Assembly: GCA_037176725.1 (NCBI GenBank)
Contig: JAZBRS010000035.1
Location: 44,278,001 to 44,342,000, forward strand
Length of the DNA: 64,000 bases
Direction: 5' to 3'
Source of the DNA: Posidonia oceanica
Taxonomy: Eukaryota; Streptophyta; Magnoliopsida; Alismatales; Posidoniaceae
How positions within the stretch are numbered: the first letter of the stretch is position 1; each line of letters starts with the position of its first letter. Positions 21,617 through 33,310 of the stretch are shown here, piece after piece. The notes under the pieces are model-generated. The model made no database searches. It was not told the DNA's origin and worked only from the letters and a program-made list of their open reading frames with translations. The translations under genes were made by a program, and so were the position numbers.

Positions 21617-22628
21617 TTAAGGAGCTGATGTGGCTGCTGAAGGATGGGAACTTGAATCTGCCACAGGGCCTGTTGAGCTGCCTGCTGTTTCTGCCAGAGG
21701 GAGAACTAAATAAACTGACTGTGGGGCCTCTACTCTGACCACTGTTTCTGCTGAGTTGATTGGGACTGCCTCTGTTGCATCAGACTGCTCCTCATCCGAG
21801 TGATAGTCCTCAACACACACCCAATCCTCTGCCGCCGCTGTGGCTTGGTGGTCGGTTGATCCCAGAATTCCTGCACTGGTAAAGTTAGTGAGGTCTCTGG
21901 GGATGGCTGGTGCACGATCTCTGAGCTGGAAGTAGTGATCTTCGTCGAGCTTTGGTTCGTAGCCGAGACCTTCAGATTTCCTTCGCTCCACTGCTACGAT
22001 CGGCTCTGCAATCCCTTGGCCGTGACGCCCGAGCGGCGTACCCTTTATGTAACCCCACCTGTGACATACATTCTCGACCATTCGAAAGGGGTTATTGTGA
22101 ACGGTCAAGGAGTTGACACGTTCAAGATCAGGAACGAAGTTAACTGGCTTGCACCGGTTAACGCGATAGAGGGCTTCAGAAGTCTCGGGGTCAAACGGGA
22201 TAGATTGCGAAGACACGGGAGAGACTGCTTCAATCCGCTCCTTCTCAAAGTTCTCCACCATGACGACAATGACATCATCGCCACGACGGTACTTTATCAT
22301 TCGATGGAGGGTCGAAGGAAGGACCTAATGCTTGTGGAGCCAAGGGCGCCCAAGCAGAAGATTGAAGTTAGGCTTCAAGTCGACGACATAGAATTCTACG
22401 TCGAAGACGACCGGACCGATAGCCAGAGGGATAATCAGAATCCCTAAAGCGTCATGGTGAGTGTTGTCAAAAGCAGTCATTCCCTTCACGGCTGGCGTGA
22501 TATCCTCGGCTTTGAATCCGAGCTTGGTTGCTGTACGCAAGGGGCAGACATTAAGGCCTGACCCGTTATCAACCAGCGTTAGGGGAATGCGAAAGTTTTT
22601 GAACTGCACCGTGACGAAAAGGGGCTGG
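21617..22628 (-). pseudogene. Protease and following domain, element A, 3' part (split by solo LTR)
   Basis: From the solo LTR at 22629 the sense frame continues with FVTVQFKNFRIPLTLV, then DNGSG, where an aspartic protease has its D-T/S-G motif, and on to FNLLLGRPWLHKH, the usual end of plant gypsy proteases. A TAG at 22325-22327 follows, where B has CAA-type glutamine. The same frame then continues to a TAA at 21617. The domain after the protease (PLGRHGQGI, RDLTNFTSAG) is shared with B. The first residues are at 28476-28651, on the other side of the solo LTR. Confidence 0.85.
22624..22628. repeat. Target site duplication of solo LTR 1, left copy (GCTGG)
   Basis: GCTGG at 22624-22628 and again at 28471-28475 flanks the LTR exactly. 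Element B, without the insertion, has a single GTTGG at this place (near 57308). Confidence 0.92.
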
Positions 22629-24165
22629 TGTTGACACCCCATCTTGGCAGGCTTGGACCCTTGGAGCCCTCTTGGTGATTGCTGGATCAAACCCCAACCA
22701 AACCCTAACCCTAATCCTCCTCTCTGCCCTCCAAAATCAGCCCATTTTGACCTAAACCTTTACCCCCCTTCCCAACCTCAAAACCCAATCAAAATCCATA
22801 GGAAAACCCACCACCATCCACTCAACAAGTCTACCCAAAAACCTAGAAATTTCCAAACCCAACCCATCCTTGAAAACCCTAGAAAAATTAGGTGGAACTA
22901 CCCTTCTTCTACACCTTGGAACCCCTCCAAAACCTCCTTAGAATCGGACCAAAACTTCAGACCTAAGACTTCAAACCCTAGACTACCCACTCGCCAATTC
23001 TCACCACATTCTAAGACCATTAAGACCCTCTTTCACCTAAATTATCCTTTTCTCTCTCCGGGATTATCATTTTCTCTCTCCTCTCTCTCTCCTGATTATC
23101 ATCTCTCTTTTCATCCCTTTCTTATCCTTTTTCTGGTCTGGCTGTGGGCCCCCCTCTGTGCTTCTATCCCTCCTCTATCTTATCCCTATTTTTACTTTAT
23201 TTTTAATCCTTTTTCTGAATTTTAAAAATCGTTTTCCTCCAACTTATCCTTTTTCCTTTTATCTCCCTCTTTTTTCCGTTTCTTTCCTCCTTCTCTTTTC
23301 CTTTTCTCCCTTTTGCAAAAATCCACAAAAACCCATAAAAATCTGCAAAATCTCAAAACACAAAAGAAGCAAATCAGAACTCTAAGAAAAACAATTAAAA
23401 AAACATTAAACAAGCAATTAAAAACTTAAACTTAACTAAATCAAGCTAAAAAGAAAACCAAACATGCAAACTAAAAAATGCAAAACAAATCAAAAGAAAA
23501 CACTGAAAAAATCAAGGAAAAAACCAAAATAAAATCAAAACCCACCAAAGGTAAAAACCCACCAGAAGAATTAAGAAACAAACCCAAAAAGAAGAATTAA
23601 AAAAATCAAATACTAAAACAAGTAATTAAGGAAGGCAAAAGACCTAATCTAATAAACATAAGAAGAAACAAGTTAAAAACTTAATTAAAAAAGGAAAGGA
23701 AAAACACATCTGAAAAGCTTAAAAAACACCCTATCAAACCAGAAAAATCCAACTAAAAACTTCAAGAAAAATCCATAAATAAAAAAATCAAGACATAACT
23801 TAAAAGACTTAAGAAAGAAAAACCTTAACAAGACTACAACTTAAAAATCTAAAAAACACCCTGATTAATGAGAAAATAAATCCTAAAAAAATCCTAATCC
23901 ATATTCTAAGTGTCCAACAAGGGAAATACAATTTTTAAAATAATTTAAAAAAGGTCTAACAAACATTTAATCAAGTAAAAACCAATTAAAAACAAAACCA
24001 AAACCCTAAAACCCTAATCAAGCCCAAAACACATTAATCAACTCAAAATGACCATTAAAAATCTTAATTAAAATCCTAACCTACAGCAAAACTCTTCTAA
24101 CATTTTTACTTATTTTTAGTTTATTTTTACCTATTTTATTTCCCCATTCTACCCTCTCTTTCTTC

Positions 24166-24200
24166 CTTCCTTCTTTCTTTCTTTCTTTCTTTCTTTCCTT
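24166..24200. repeat. TTTC microsatellite in solo LTR 1
   Basis: A (CTTT)n tract of about 30 bp in the U3 part; the same position in solo LTR 2 (41946-41995) and the purine-rich equivalents in A's LTRs differ in length. Confidence 0.8.
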
Positions 24201-24515
24201 ACTGGGCTCAATCCGGCCCATTTCTCCTTTTTTCTTTTTTTTCTTCTTTCTTTTTTCTCGGCCCGCAGCAGTCCGGCCCGCTTCCTTCTCCTCCTTCTTC
24301 TTCCTCGCGCTTCCACTGGTTTCTTCCTTCCCGCGGCCGGCTGCCATTCCCTCCTTCCATTTAAATTTTGAAGCTCCGTCACTTCATTCTACAGCAGCCC
24401 GCCGTCTCCTCGTCTCAGCACCAAATCCAGGACCGGTCGCCCCGTCCCCTCCGCTGCAGTGGCCGCCGGCCGAATTTGAAAATTCCCAGCGCGCCAGCAG
24501 CCTCCGCTCCCCAGA

Positions 24516-24521
24516 TATAAT
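24516..24521 (+). promoter_or_regulatory. Putative TATA box of solo LTR 1
   Basis: ATATAATCC follows AGCGCGCCAGCAGCC by about 20 bp, as in solo LTR 2 and, with GTATAAGCC, in A's LTRs. Confidence 0.5.
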
Positions 24522-25492
24522 CCTCCGTCCTTCCTTCAATCCAGGGGACACCAGACCTTCAGTGCAGAACCAGTAGCGAGCAACCTTCACCTTCAGAGCA
24601 AACCAGAGAGTGAGAGAGTATTTCCACTTCACCTCTTCCACCTGAAACAACCTTCTTCTCTTCTTCTCTGCCTCCTCCAATTTCCAGAAGAGAGAGCGGC
24701 AAGAGAGGGTGTTTTGAGAGCCACCTTTGCATCCCGGAGAGAGGTCTCCATTCCAGAGCATTCCCACACCAGAAGCATTCCTTTTTCCTTCTCTAAGTTC
24801 AGCAAATCCTCCTCCTTCTGTTCCAGTAACCCAACACCACTCCAAGCCTCCACACTTCTCCCCATTGCTTCCTAAATCTCACCCAACACCTGACCTTCTT
24901 CCTCCAGCATTTCCCAGCCATTCCACCCCATGAAATCACCTGAAATCTCCCAGAAACACCTTGAACACCAGACCTGTAACCCAACTCCTTCCCTCCGGCA
25001 ATTCCCTTCACCATAGCCCGCAGCTTCCTCCCAAACTTCACCCAGCTACTCACCAGACCTCCACCTTTCCAAAGCCCCCGGCCTCGAACCAAACCATCCA
25101 TCGCAGACCTTAAACTCCACTTCAAACACCTAACCTTGTTTCTGACAGAAATCGACCCAGACCTCAAATTCCCCTCCACTCGCACCAGAAACTCTCTCCA
25201 AGCATCCAAACTCCATCGCCAGCATCCCAGCAACCCATCGGAGCACTCCATCCAGCCTGAGGAGCAGCAGACACCCTCCCCGGTCTCCGGCTGTCATCAC
25301 TAGACCCAAAAACGCCGGATTCCTCTCCGAGCTTCGAAGCTCGCGTCCAATCGCCCAAGAAGCACCAAAAGCACCCCCTGAGTAGATCCCGATCTCCGTG
25401 AGCGCCCGAGGACCACTGCTGCGACCGGACGACCTCCACCGGCCACCTCCGACACTGCTGAGGTCGGGGGGACGCACCAGGCGCCACCGCAG

Positions 25493-25494
25493 GT
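25493..25494 (+). promoter_or_regulatory. Candidate splice donor 1 in solo LTR 1
   Basis: CGCAG|GTACTT lies about 0.98 kb after the TATA-like box. Equivalent sites are ACAG|GTACTT in solo LTR 2 (43312), AAAG|GTAGAC in A's 5' LTR (35895-35896) and ACAG|GTATTT in D (61032-61033). Confidence 0.4.
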
Positions 25495-27069
25495 ACTTCT
25501 CGCCCTCCCTAGCTCCCTCTCCTCCTCCTGCTGCTTTTCCGCTGGTCAGAACCAAGCTCCGAGCCTCCCGGACGCCGCAGCAGCTCGCCGGACAGGTCTC
25601 CTTCTCCGGCGCCGGCTGCTCTTCCTCCGGGCACTCCGATCAACAGAGCGAGCTCCGAACCGTTCCCAAAGCTCCGGACGACCGCCGACGTCGTTCTCCG
25701 TCCTCCCGCGCCTCCTCAGCCTCCCCTGTCGGCGGCCACGAGTACTGCCGGCGTTCTGCTACAGTACTCGTCGCCGTCGACCAATTACTGTGCAGTTATT
25801 TTATTCCGGCTAAAGTTTTAAGTAAATATTGCATATTTGGTTTAAGTTTCTGTCATTTTACATTCCAGTCCTTATTTCATTTAATCTGCTGTGTTTTAAA
25901 TCAAAATCATATTAAATTGCATAATCTATTTATGGTTTTCAGTATTTGCAAGTTGGTCCATTTACTGTGCTGTGCTGTTATAATATTTTGCATTTTAGCC
26001 CCTCTGTTTTCGATTTTTGCACATAGGTCCTGCACTAAATCAGTTCATTTATTTACTCATGTTTTACCATACTGCATTGCATTCTAAGTCCCTGCATTTT
26101 TCTGATTTTGCACTTAGGTCCATGTACTGTAGAAACTTAGGTTCTGATTTTTAATTTTTGATTGATGCATTGCATATTTGCCCCTCTGTTTTATCATTTT
26201 TGCATTTAGGTCCATTTTAAATGGACAATAGCTGTGCTGCATGCATTTTAGCTTACTATATTGCATTTTTAACCCCATGTTTTCCAAAAATCACACTGTG
26301 GTCCTGTTATTTAATTTTCAGAGCATGTTTTCCATACTAAATTGCATTTTTAGCCCCTGCATAATTTCAAAATCACACATAGGACCTTGCATCTTTCAAA
26401 AAACCATGTAAAAAGACCATTTTGCCCCTAGGTTGCATCTTAGCTCCTATGCCTACCAAATTTCATGCAGACCCTCCACTAGTATTCCCAGACTCCCTGG
26501 AACTTTGTTTTCTGGAAAAATTGCATTTTAGACCCTAGTTTTTTTAAAATTGCACTCTGACTTCTTTTTGGTTTCAAAACCTCTCCTAAAGCATACCCTC
26601 TTTTTGAAACAGCCTTCTGAGCCTAGTTTTCTACAAAACAAAGCCCTGCTTTCTCCTGTTTTCAAAATCCTTTCCCATGGAACCCTGTTTTCTGGGAAAT
26701 TTGCTTTTTTAGCTCCTTTTCTTTTTCAAAATGTCCCCTGAAATCCTAGTTTTTCCTAGTTTCTTTTCTTTGCCTTTTCTTGCTTTTGCATGCATCTTGC
26801 ATTCATTTAGTCTTGCATTCTGGCATCTTTCTGCACACACTAAGCACTTCTAGCTCCCCTTCACCTGGGAGGACCCTTTTTGCACATCCCTAGGACCTCC
26901 TGAACACCTAGATCTGCTCTTCTCCCCTGTTCTGGCCCTTCTGCCTTGAAGCTGCAATATCTTGCAATCCGACCGTTGGATCTTCTCAAGTAAGCTGCCC
27001 AGGCGACCGCAGCGAGGCGCTCTTCAACATGGACCAGACAGATTTTAGATCAGGCTCCCAGATTTCCAG

Positions 27070-27071
27070 GT
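27070..27071 (+). promoter_or_regulatory. Candidate splice donor 2 in solo LTR 1
   Basis: TTCCAG|GTATGTCC lies about 2.55 kb after the TATA-like box. Equivalents are TCTAG|GTATGTCC in solo LTR 2 (44888), CCAG|GTATGT in A's 5' LTR (34318-34319) and TAAG|GTAAGT in D (59231-59232). All match the plant donor consensus well. Confidence 0.5.
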
Positions 27072-28470
27072 ATGTCCCCTTGAACCCTTGCATTGCATTT
27101 GCATACCATTTGCACAGTTTTCCTTGTTTTCGCTTTCTGTCTCTTTGAGCATGTAGAATAGGGCTTCCCCTTTCTGCTTCTATCCTCAAATCTTCGCTTC
27201 GCATTTCTCCGTGTGTTTTGTGTTGAGTTTTCCTTGGATTTGCCACTTAATGTGACTTTCTTCCCCCTTTTTCACGATCCGATCGCATCGCGAGCTTTGG
27301 GCAGCATGCGAGACACACCGTGGAACGGTTTAGTGGGAAACAGTCGCAAAGAGGTGGTAATCCCTCCGTTTGCACACTCTCCCCTCCGTAGGTCTTCACA
27401 CCTACTCTGAGTGGTCCTAAACGACGTCTGCTCTTACACACACGTTGTTCTGCCTCCCCTTTGGCCTCTTCTAATCTTTTTCTGCATTCTTGCATTTGCA
27501 TGGCTTTTCCAAGGTTTTTGCTTCGCTGTTTTGGCACCGTTCCGCGTGCCCGCCCCTGTTTTGGCACTGTTTTGCGTGCCCATTTGTTTTCTTGTCTCGT
27601 TTTGCATGCTGTCTTGCTTTCTCGCTCGTTTTGCGTGCCGGCTTTATTCTTTCGCTCCGTTTTGCATGCCATTCTGTTTTCTCGTCTCGTTTTGCGTGCC
27701 CCTTTGCTCCCTTGTCTTGTTTTGCGTGTTGTCTCGCTTTCTCGCTTGTTTTGCGCACCGTTTTGCTCTTTTGCATCGTTTTGCGTGCGTTGCTCTCTTT
27801 TCGTCTCGTTTTGCGTGTTCTGCGCTGTTTTCCTTTGCATGCCGATCATATTGCATGGTTTTCTCAGTGTTTTGTTTTCTCGCCTGCATTTGCATATAGG
27901 GCTGTGATGCTTACTGTCTGGAGTTCTCACAAGCTAGGTTTCGCCTAATTCGGAACACGGACAGCGCAGCTGAGCATTTAGAGAGCACGTTTACTTCCTT
28001 GCTTTGTTTCTTCCCACTTAGAGCACACCTTGAGCATTCATTCAGGCATTTATAGGCACATAGGCATTCAATCCTGCATTTTTCTGCGTATGCGAGCGTA
28101 AGCCTAGAAAGACCGATTTTCGGGCGTGTCGGGGGTGCCTAACACCTTCCCCGCACGTAACAGGAGTCCTTACCCTGTCTTTTGGCCCGCAATGACCATA
28201 CTGCCTTTATCCTAGGCTAGAGTCATCTCATTTGCATTTGCTTGCATTTGTTTTCCTTTGCATTGCTTTGCATTTATTGCTCGGTTTTGCGCGTTAATTC
28301 ACGCATTACCCCGGTTTTCCTCGTCTTCCGTTAATAGACGTGGTGGCGACTCTGATTTGTCTTATCTTTCCTTTTTCTCCTCGATTTCAAGTGTTTTCGA
28401 GTTGAGCCTCTTCCTCGGATCTCAATCGCCGCTAGATATAGCGAGCCTGATTCCGATCGGGATCGCTACA

Positions 28471-28475
28471 GCTGG
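28471..28475. repeat. Target site duplication of solo LTR 1, right copy (GCTGG)
   Basis: Second copy of the 5-bp duplication; the protease reading frame resumes from here towards higher coordinates (upstream in sense). Confidence 0.92.
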
Positions 28476-28651
28476 TTATGATTAATCCCTGCCGGAGGCA
28501 GCTCATCACTCGTGAAAGAGATGACCTGGGGCTCCGCGATTAACCCAACCATGCTTTCCAAGGCAGAAGGCTCAATGAACTGGGACACACGAGCAGCCTG
28601 GAACACGCGAAGAAAAGCCTCGCGGTGCTCGGCAGAAGTGTGGATCAAATC
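28476..28651 (-). pseudogene. Protease region, element A, 5' part
   Basis: Begins directly after the gag stop codon, in the same frame, with DLIHTSAEHREAFLRVFQAA and ends at the solo LTR. B has the homologous DLIHSFAEH then a stop, EVFLRVFQAA, at about 57425-57488. Confidence 0.8.
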
Positions 28652-28654
28652 CTA
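28652..28654 (-). promoter_or_regulatory. Conserved in-frame amber codon between gag and protease
   Basis: Sense reads ATCTCCATC-TAG-GATTTGATC in A and ATCTCCATC-TAG-GACCTTATC in B (57489-57491), with the protease frame continuing without shift in both. Conservation in two diverged copies suggests that readthrough sets the gag to pol ratio. Confidence 0.6.
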
Positions 28655-31600
28655 GATGGAGATGTCGGCTTTAACCCTCTTAAGCTGGGAAGTTAGGTCT
28701 GCTTTGAGTTGGCTTCTCCTAGCAGCTGGAGGGGTGACTCTAGCAGGTTCTAAAGGGGTAGTGGCAGGAAGCTGGGTTACTACAGGCTGGCTAGGGGCTT
28801 GGCTAGCTACGGGCTGATCTAGGGCTGGATCTGCTAAGGGTTGGCCTGAGGGTGGGGGTATAACAGGTCTAGGGTGAGTTGGCCTAGTTGCCAGTGCTGG
28901 GGGCCTATAAACCCTCCCCGATCGCGTTACTTCCGTGCACATTTCTGTGGCGTAGTTGTAAGGGACGCGATGGGTGTCCAGGGTCAGGTTAATGACGACT
29001 GGAGCATGTGCTGCGAGCACAGGAGGGGTTACAGGGGGACCTACAGGATATTGAGGTCTATCTAGAGGATATGGTTGTTGGGGTGGAAAGGTTGGGGCAG
29101 GTTGAGGTCTGCCTAGAAGGTGTGGTTGAGGTTGCCCTAAAAGGTGGATGGGAGAACTAGGCTGGGCTCTGGCTAAGAGGTGTACAGGGGATTGAGCCTG
29201 AGGGAGCACGGTGGGGGGCGCGAGAGGGCGCTCCGGCCTGGCACGCGGTCGGATCAAATGGATTCCCGACTCGGAGCCGGCAACTGCCGCCAAATAGAGA
29301 CTGACTGGAAAAGGCTCAGAGATGTCAGAGATAAGATCAGAAGGGTCTACTACAGAAGTAGCAGGCCCAGAAGGAAAGACAGAGTGGACGCCTGAGGTTC
29401 CCGCCCCTCCCAGATAAGAGTGCTCCGGTAAGGGTTGGCGGACGATGCCAGAATGCGAGGGAACAGCTGGAGATGCAGATGCATGAGTGCGTGCTTGAGT
29501 GGATGCCTCGTGCGTGTCGATCACAATCGTTCCCGATTCGATCAGGTCCTGAATTGCGTTCCGCAGGGAGAAGCAATTATCCGTCGAATGCCCGACACTT
29601 CGATGGAAATTGCAGAAGAGATCCGGCCTAAACCAATGCGGCAGAGGGCTTGGCGGCGGACGGACCTCCGGGAACTTCAGGAGCGATGCCACCTTCGGTA
29701 AGATGTCCGTGAGTGGTTCCACCAGTGGGGTGAAATTCCTCCTCTCAGCGGGTGGTCTTCTTTGCCTTGGGTGTGAGCCTTGCTGAACCGGTGCGGCAGG
29801 ATAGACCGGTCTAGCGGTGGTAGTGATGTGCGGTGTGTGTGGGTTCCTAGGTGCAGGAGTGTACACCATCTGAGCTGGGGCAGGCCGAGACGGCAAGCAA
29901 ACAGGCACAGCAGGAGAATCGACGAATGCAACAGCAGGTTTCGACGAATCCTTCCTCTTCGGGCGGTTGTTGTTGCTGCCGCTGTTGTTGTTGTTGGAGA
30001 TGCTGCTGTTGACACTGTTGCTGCTTATCGCTGCCTGCTTAGCGAACGCAGAGAGAGCCGGGAAGTTGCCACTCCGCAAAGAACTCTCTACGCGCGCTCC
30101 AGCTCTGATGAGTGCCGCGAAAGTAGTGACTGGCTGAATGCTAAGCAGAGCCACGAGAGACGGCTGCGCCCCTTTGATGACGATCTCGATAGATTCCTCG
30201 TCAGAGGGTCTATCTCGAACCTGAGAGGCAAGGGCGCGCCAGCGGCCGACGTACTCCCCGAACGGCTCGCCAGAGTTCTGCTTGATGGCGATCAAGTCCG
30301 CCCTCTTTGGGACAAGATCGAGGTTGATGGAGTATTGCTCCAGGAACGCCTGACTGAGGTCGTTCCAAGTCTTGATGGCTGACATATCGAGTGATGTGAA
30401 CCACTTGAGTGCCGGCCCGGTCAAACTCTTCTGGAACAAGCGGATCAGCAACCTCTCGTCAGCCTGAAGCTGAGCGAGATCACCGCAATACGCCTTCAGG
30501 TGTGCTACAGGGCAGCCCCTACCATTATACTTCTCGAAGTCCGGGATTTTGAACTTCGGAGGGAGTACCGCCTCTGGAAAGCAGCAGAGGTCCCGGAATT
30601 GGTAGGTCTGGTGCTCGGTACCCTGCACTAGTCGTAGTGCCTTCTCCAAGACGTCCATCCGGTTATTGATGGGGTCTGGGATTGCTGCTGCAGGAGAGGG
30701 ATCAGCAGGGGTAGTGAGCACATACGCTGAATGGGTCGCACCTAAGTGCTCCTCCGGATCTACCATAGCGTCGCCTGGTGGAGCAACAGGATGGCCGGCG
30801 TATCTGTGCTGGGGGATAGTGTATGCAGGAGTGTATGCAGGATGTTGGACTTGGTGAAGAGGAGAAGAATAAATGCCATGCTGTGATGGGACAGGGGGAG
30901 GATGACGGAGCACCAGTTGCTGTACAGGCGGGGTGCCAGACAGCGAGCCAGTGAGGTACTGGGCTCCAGCCGGTCCAAAGGATTGACCACCAGAAGGAAG
31001 TGGAGCATGCTGTGCCAAGTGTTGTGCAGGAGGAGGCGGTAAACGAGCCCCCATCGTCGGAACCGTGAGCAGTTGCGACGATGGTCGAGGCGGAGGTGCA
31101 GAGGTTGATGCATGAAATGCAGGAACTGGCCTCGGAGGAATCTCAGGGACGACAGGGACAGAAGGAGGACGAACTGATAGAGCCATGCCCTGCAGTCTCT
31201 AGGCAAGCTCCATCAGGTGCTGGTACTGTGCTTCGGGCGTCTCGCCAGTGGGGACACTGAAGTGCAGTGCCGGCGGGGATTGAGAAACAAGTGGCGCGGA
31301 CACAGACTGTCCGGGAGGGAAGGATTCTACAGAAAAGGTCGCAGCAGTGGTGGAAGGGATGTCGAAAGCGACATATCCCTGGGACGGAGGGGGCAGTGGC
31401 ATCTCCGGAGCGCGAGTGACGGCCGTCAAGATAGATTCGGCGACCGGATCCGGAGGAAGGGAGGCTTGCCACTGTCCCGGGGTGTACTGAGAACCTAGAG
31501 ACGTCAGGGGAGGAAACCCTGGCGTCGGAGGGGGAACAAGGGGGACAGAAGGAGCAACCGGAGGGGCCGGAACGGAAACACCCTCCGTGACAGGAGTAAA

Positions 31601-31786
31601 AGAAGGCTCACTAACGTACTGGGCCATCGCTGACCTAGAGCGTGTGAGAACAGGGCTGCGACGAGTATTCAAGCGGTGAGTCCTAAGAGGAGCTATCGTC
31701 GCAAATGCGGATAGCTCGGAAAGGGAATGGTCGCGAACTAAGTCGCAAAAGGGCATCAACGAGAGTCGATACTCGAGCTCTGGCAA
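28652..31786 (-). CDS. Gag polyprotein of element A, about 1,044 codons, one internal TAG
   Basis: From 31786 the frame runs through a Pro-rich N-terminus to a TAG at 31199-31201 and continues in the same frame to a TAG at 28652-28654. The internal TAG follows MELA and could be a CAG-to-TAG change, giving apparent products of 195 and 844 residues. The capsid-like gag domain (about 30090-30580) has LPPKFKIPDFEKYNG, PALKWFTSLD and LSQAFLEQYSINLDLVP, as expected for plant gypsy gag. A zinc-knuckle-like motif, C-x2-H-x4-H-x4-C (CNFHRSVGHSTDNC), lies near 29575-29615. The C-terminal part is Pro/Gln-rich. It packages the RNA into particles in the family. Alternative start: the methionine of MAQYVSEP at 31624. 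Confidence 0.88.
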
Positions 31787-32940
31787 AGGGAAACTCGCTT
31801 ACCGATCACGCTGACACAACAGAAGGAAATTAGGGTTAGAAACTAAAAGATGAATGCAAATGAGTTAGTTAAGTGGCGTGAATGACGTGCATTCTTTCTA
31901 GTATGCCCCCCTTTCCTAACTAGTGTTTCCTAGCAAGGTTGTCTACTCCGGGTATCCCTGGATGTACGGGTCACCGACTCAGGTCAGAAAAAGTAGGTCC
32001 CCTGTCTAACTCCCGGCCCAAAGCTCAGGTAATGACAGGGTGGTGCGTTAGTGGCCTCTACCCCGCCAAAGCGTGGGTGGTACCCTCTACTAACACCGAC
32101 ACGACCCCCGGACAAGGAGGGGACGGACTGACCAACTTATGCCACGCCCAAAGCAGTGGAACAAGAGGCTGGAACCGTCCTTCGCAGACTAGTAGGTGGA
32201 CTCAGAGGAGAAGAATGCATGCCCTATATGATGCTTATGCAAAATGATTAGAGTTTTTTATCTTGCACATTTTATTAACCAAAGGGAGTGAAGGATTGTT
32301 TGTAGTCTCTAGTTGCCCCTAGAAGTTCTTTTTACTTACATTTTTTAGTTAACCATGGGGGAAGCAGACAAGTCTCTACTATCCTAAGCATGGCAAGTGC
32401 AAAAGGGAAGAAAATCAGTCAAAATGGCAAGCAACCATCATACAGCACAACAAAAGGCATGTTCATGGCATGTGCGAGTGTTTGTGAATATGATGGTGAA
32501 AAGGGAAACATTCATCAAGTCAAAAGGCATGTAAGCATAGTATGTGCGTGTGTAGTGACATAGCAAGAGTGTAAAAGAAGCATTCAACATTCAAAAAGCA
32601 TGTATTTTAGCCAAACAAAGTATGTAGACATGTAATATGCGGGAATTAAAGCAGTACTAAGCAAGTAAAGTAAAGCAAGGTAAAAGTAAGCAGACTGTAA
32701 AGGAAATAAGAGCATAAGCAAGACAGTAAGTAAATAAACAAGCAAAGGAGCAAAGCCAAGCAAAGGAAAGCGCAAACCGAGACAAAAGAGGTGCAAAACT
32801 TAAGCAAAGTAGCTACGAAGCGACTCGCTAGGAGTTTGCACAGAAAAGCTAGCAAAACAGGCGAAGAAGGCACACAAGGCAGACAAAGCTGCAAAACAAG
32901 CGAGCGAAAAGCCGGAAACGAAAGCCGGAGTCTAGTCTCA
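31787..32940 (-). other. 5' leader of element A between PBS and gag
   Basis: Non-coding, about 1.15 kb. The part next to gag (about 31900-32220) is GC-richer and unique-looking; 32550-32900 is a purine-rich stretch with many AAGCAAG/AAAGCAA words. No ORF with family features was seen. It should hold the RNA packaging signal, but nothing specific can be identified. Confidence 0.6.
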
Positions 32941-32958
32941 TCCCCAGCAGAGTCGCCA
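32941..32958 (-). other. Primer-binding site of element A
   Basis: Sense TGGCGACTCTGCTGGGGA lies one base after the LTR end at 32960. The sequence suits annealing to the 3' end of a tRNA ending in CCA; Ogre-type elements are recalled to use tRNA-Arg, which should be checked against plant tRNAs. Confidence 0.82.
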
Positions 32959-33249
32959 CTGTAGCGATCCCGATCGGAATCAGGCTCGCTATTTCCAGCG
33001 GCGATTGAGATCCGAGGAAGAGGCTCAACTCGAAAACACTTGGAATCGAGGAGAAAAAGGAAAGATAAGACAAATTAGAGTCGCCACCATGCCTATTAAC
33101 GGGAGACAAGGAAAACCGGGGAAGTGCATGAATTAACACGCAAAACCGAGCAAGAAATGCAAAGCAAAGCAATGCAAAGGAAAACAAATGCAAATGAGAT
33201 GACTCTAGCCTAGGATAAGGGAAGTACGGTCATTGCGGGCCAAAAGACA

Positions 33250-33310
33250 GGGTAAGGACTCCTGTTACGCGCGGGGAAGGTGTTAGGCACCCCCGACACG
33301 CCCGAGAATC
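33250..33310 (-). promoter_or_regulatory. Conserved LTR hairpin block, 5' LTR of A
   Basis: Sense GGGGGTGCCTAACACCTTCC with flanking GC-rich bases, as in all other LTRs of the window. In the 5' LTR it lies about 290 nt before the PBS and so should be in the genomic RNA leader. Confidence 0.6.

Larger units (their letters stand above)
22629..28470 (+). mobile_element. Solo LTR 1 of the A family (5,842 bp), inside A's protease
   Basis: A complete LTR starting TGTTGACACC and ending GGGATCGCTACA, flanked by a 5-bp TSD, without PBS, polypurine tract or internal region on either side. It is in the opposite orientation to element A and clearly more diverged from A's LTRs than those are from each other. 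Solo LTRs arise by recombination between the two LTRs of one insertion. It disrupts the protease frame after the first residues. Confidence 0.95.
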
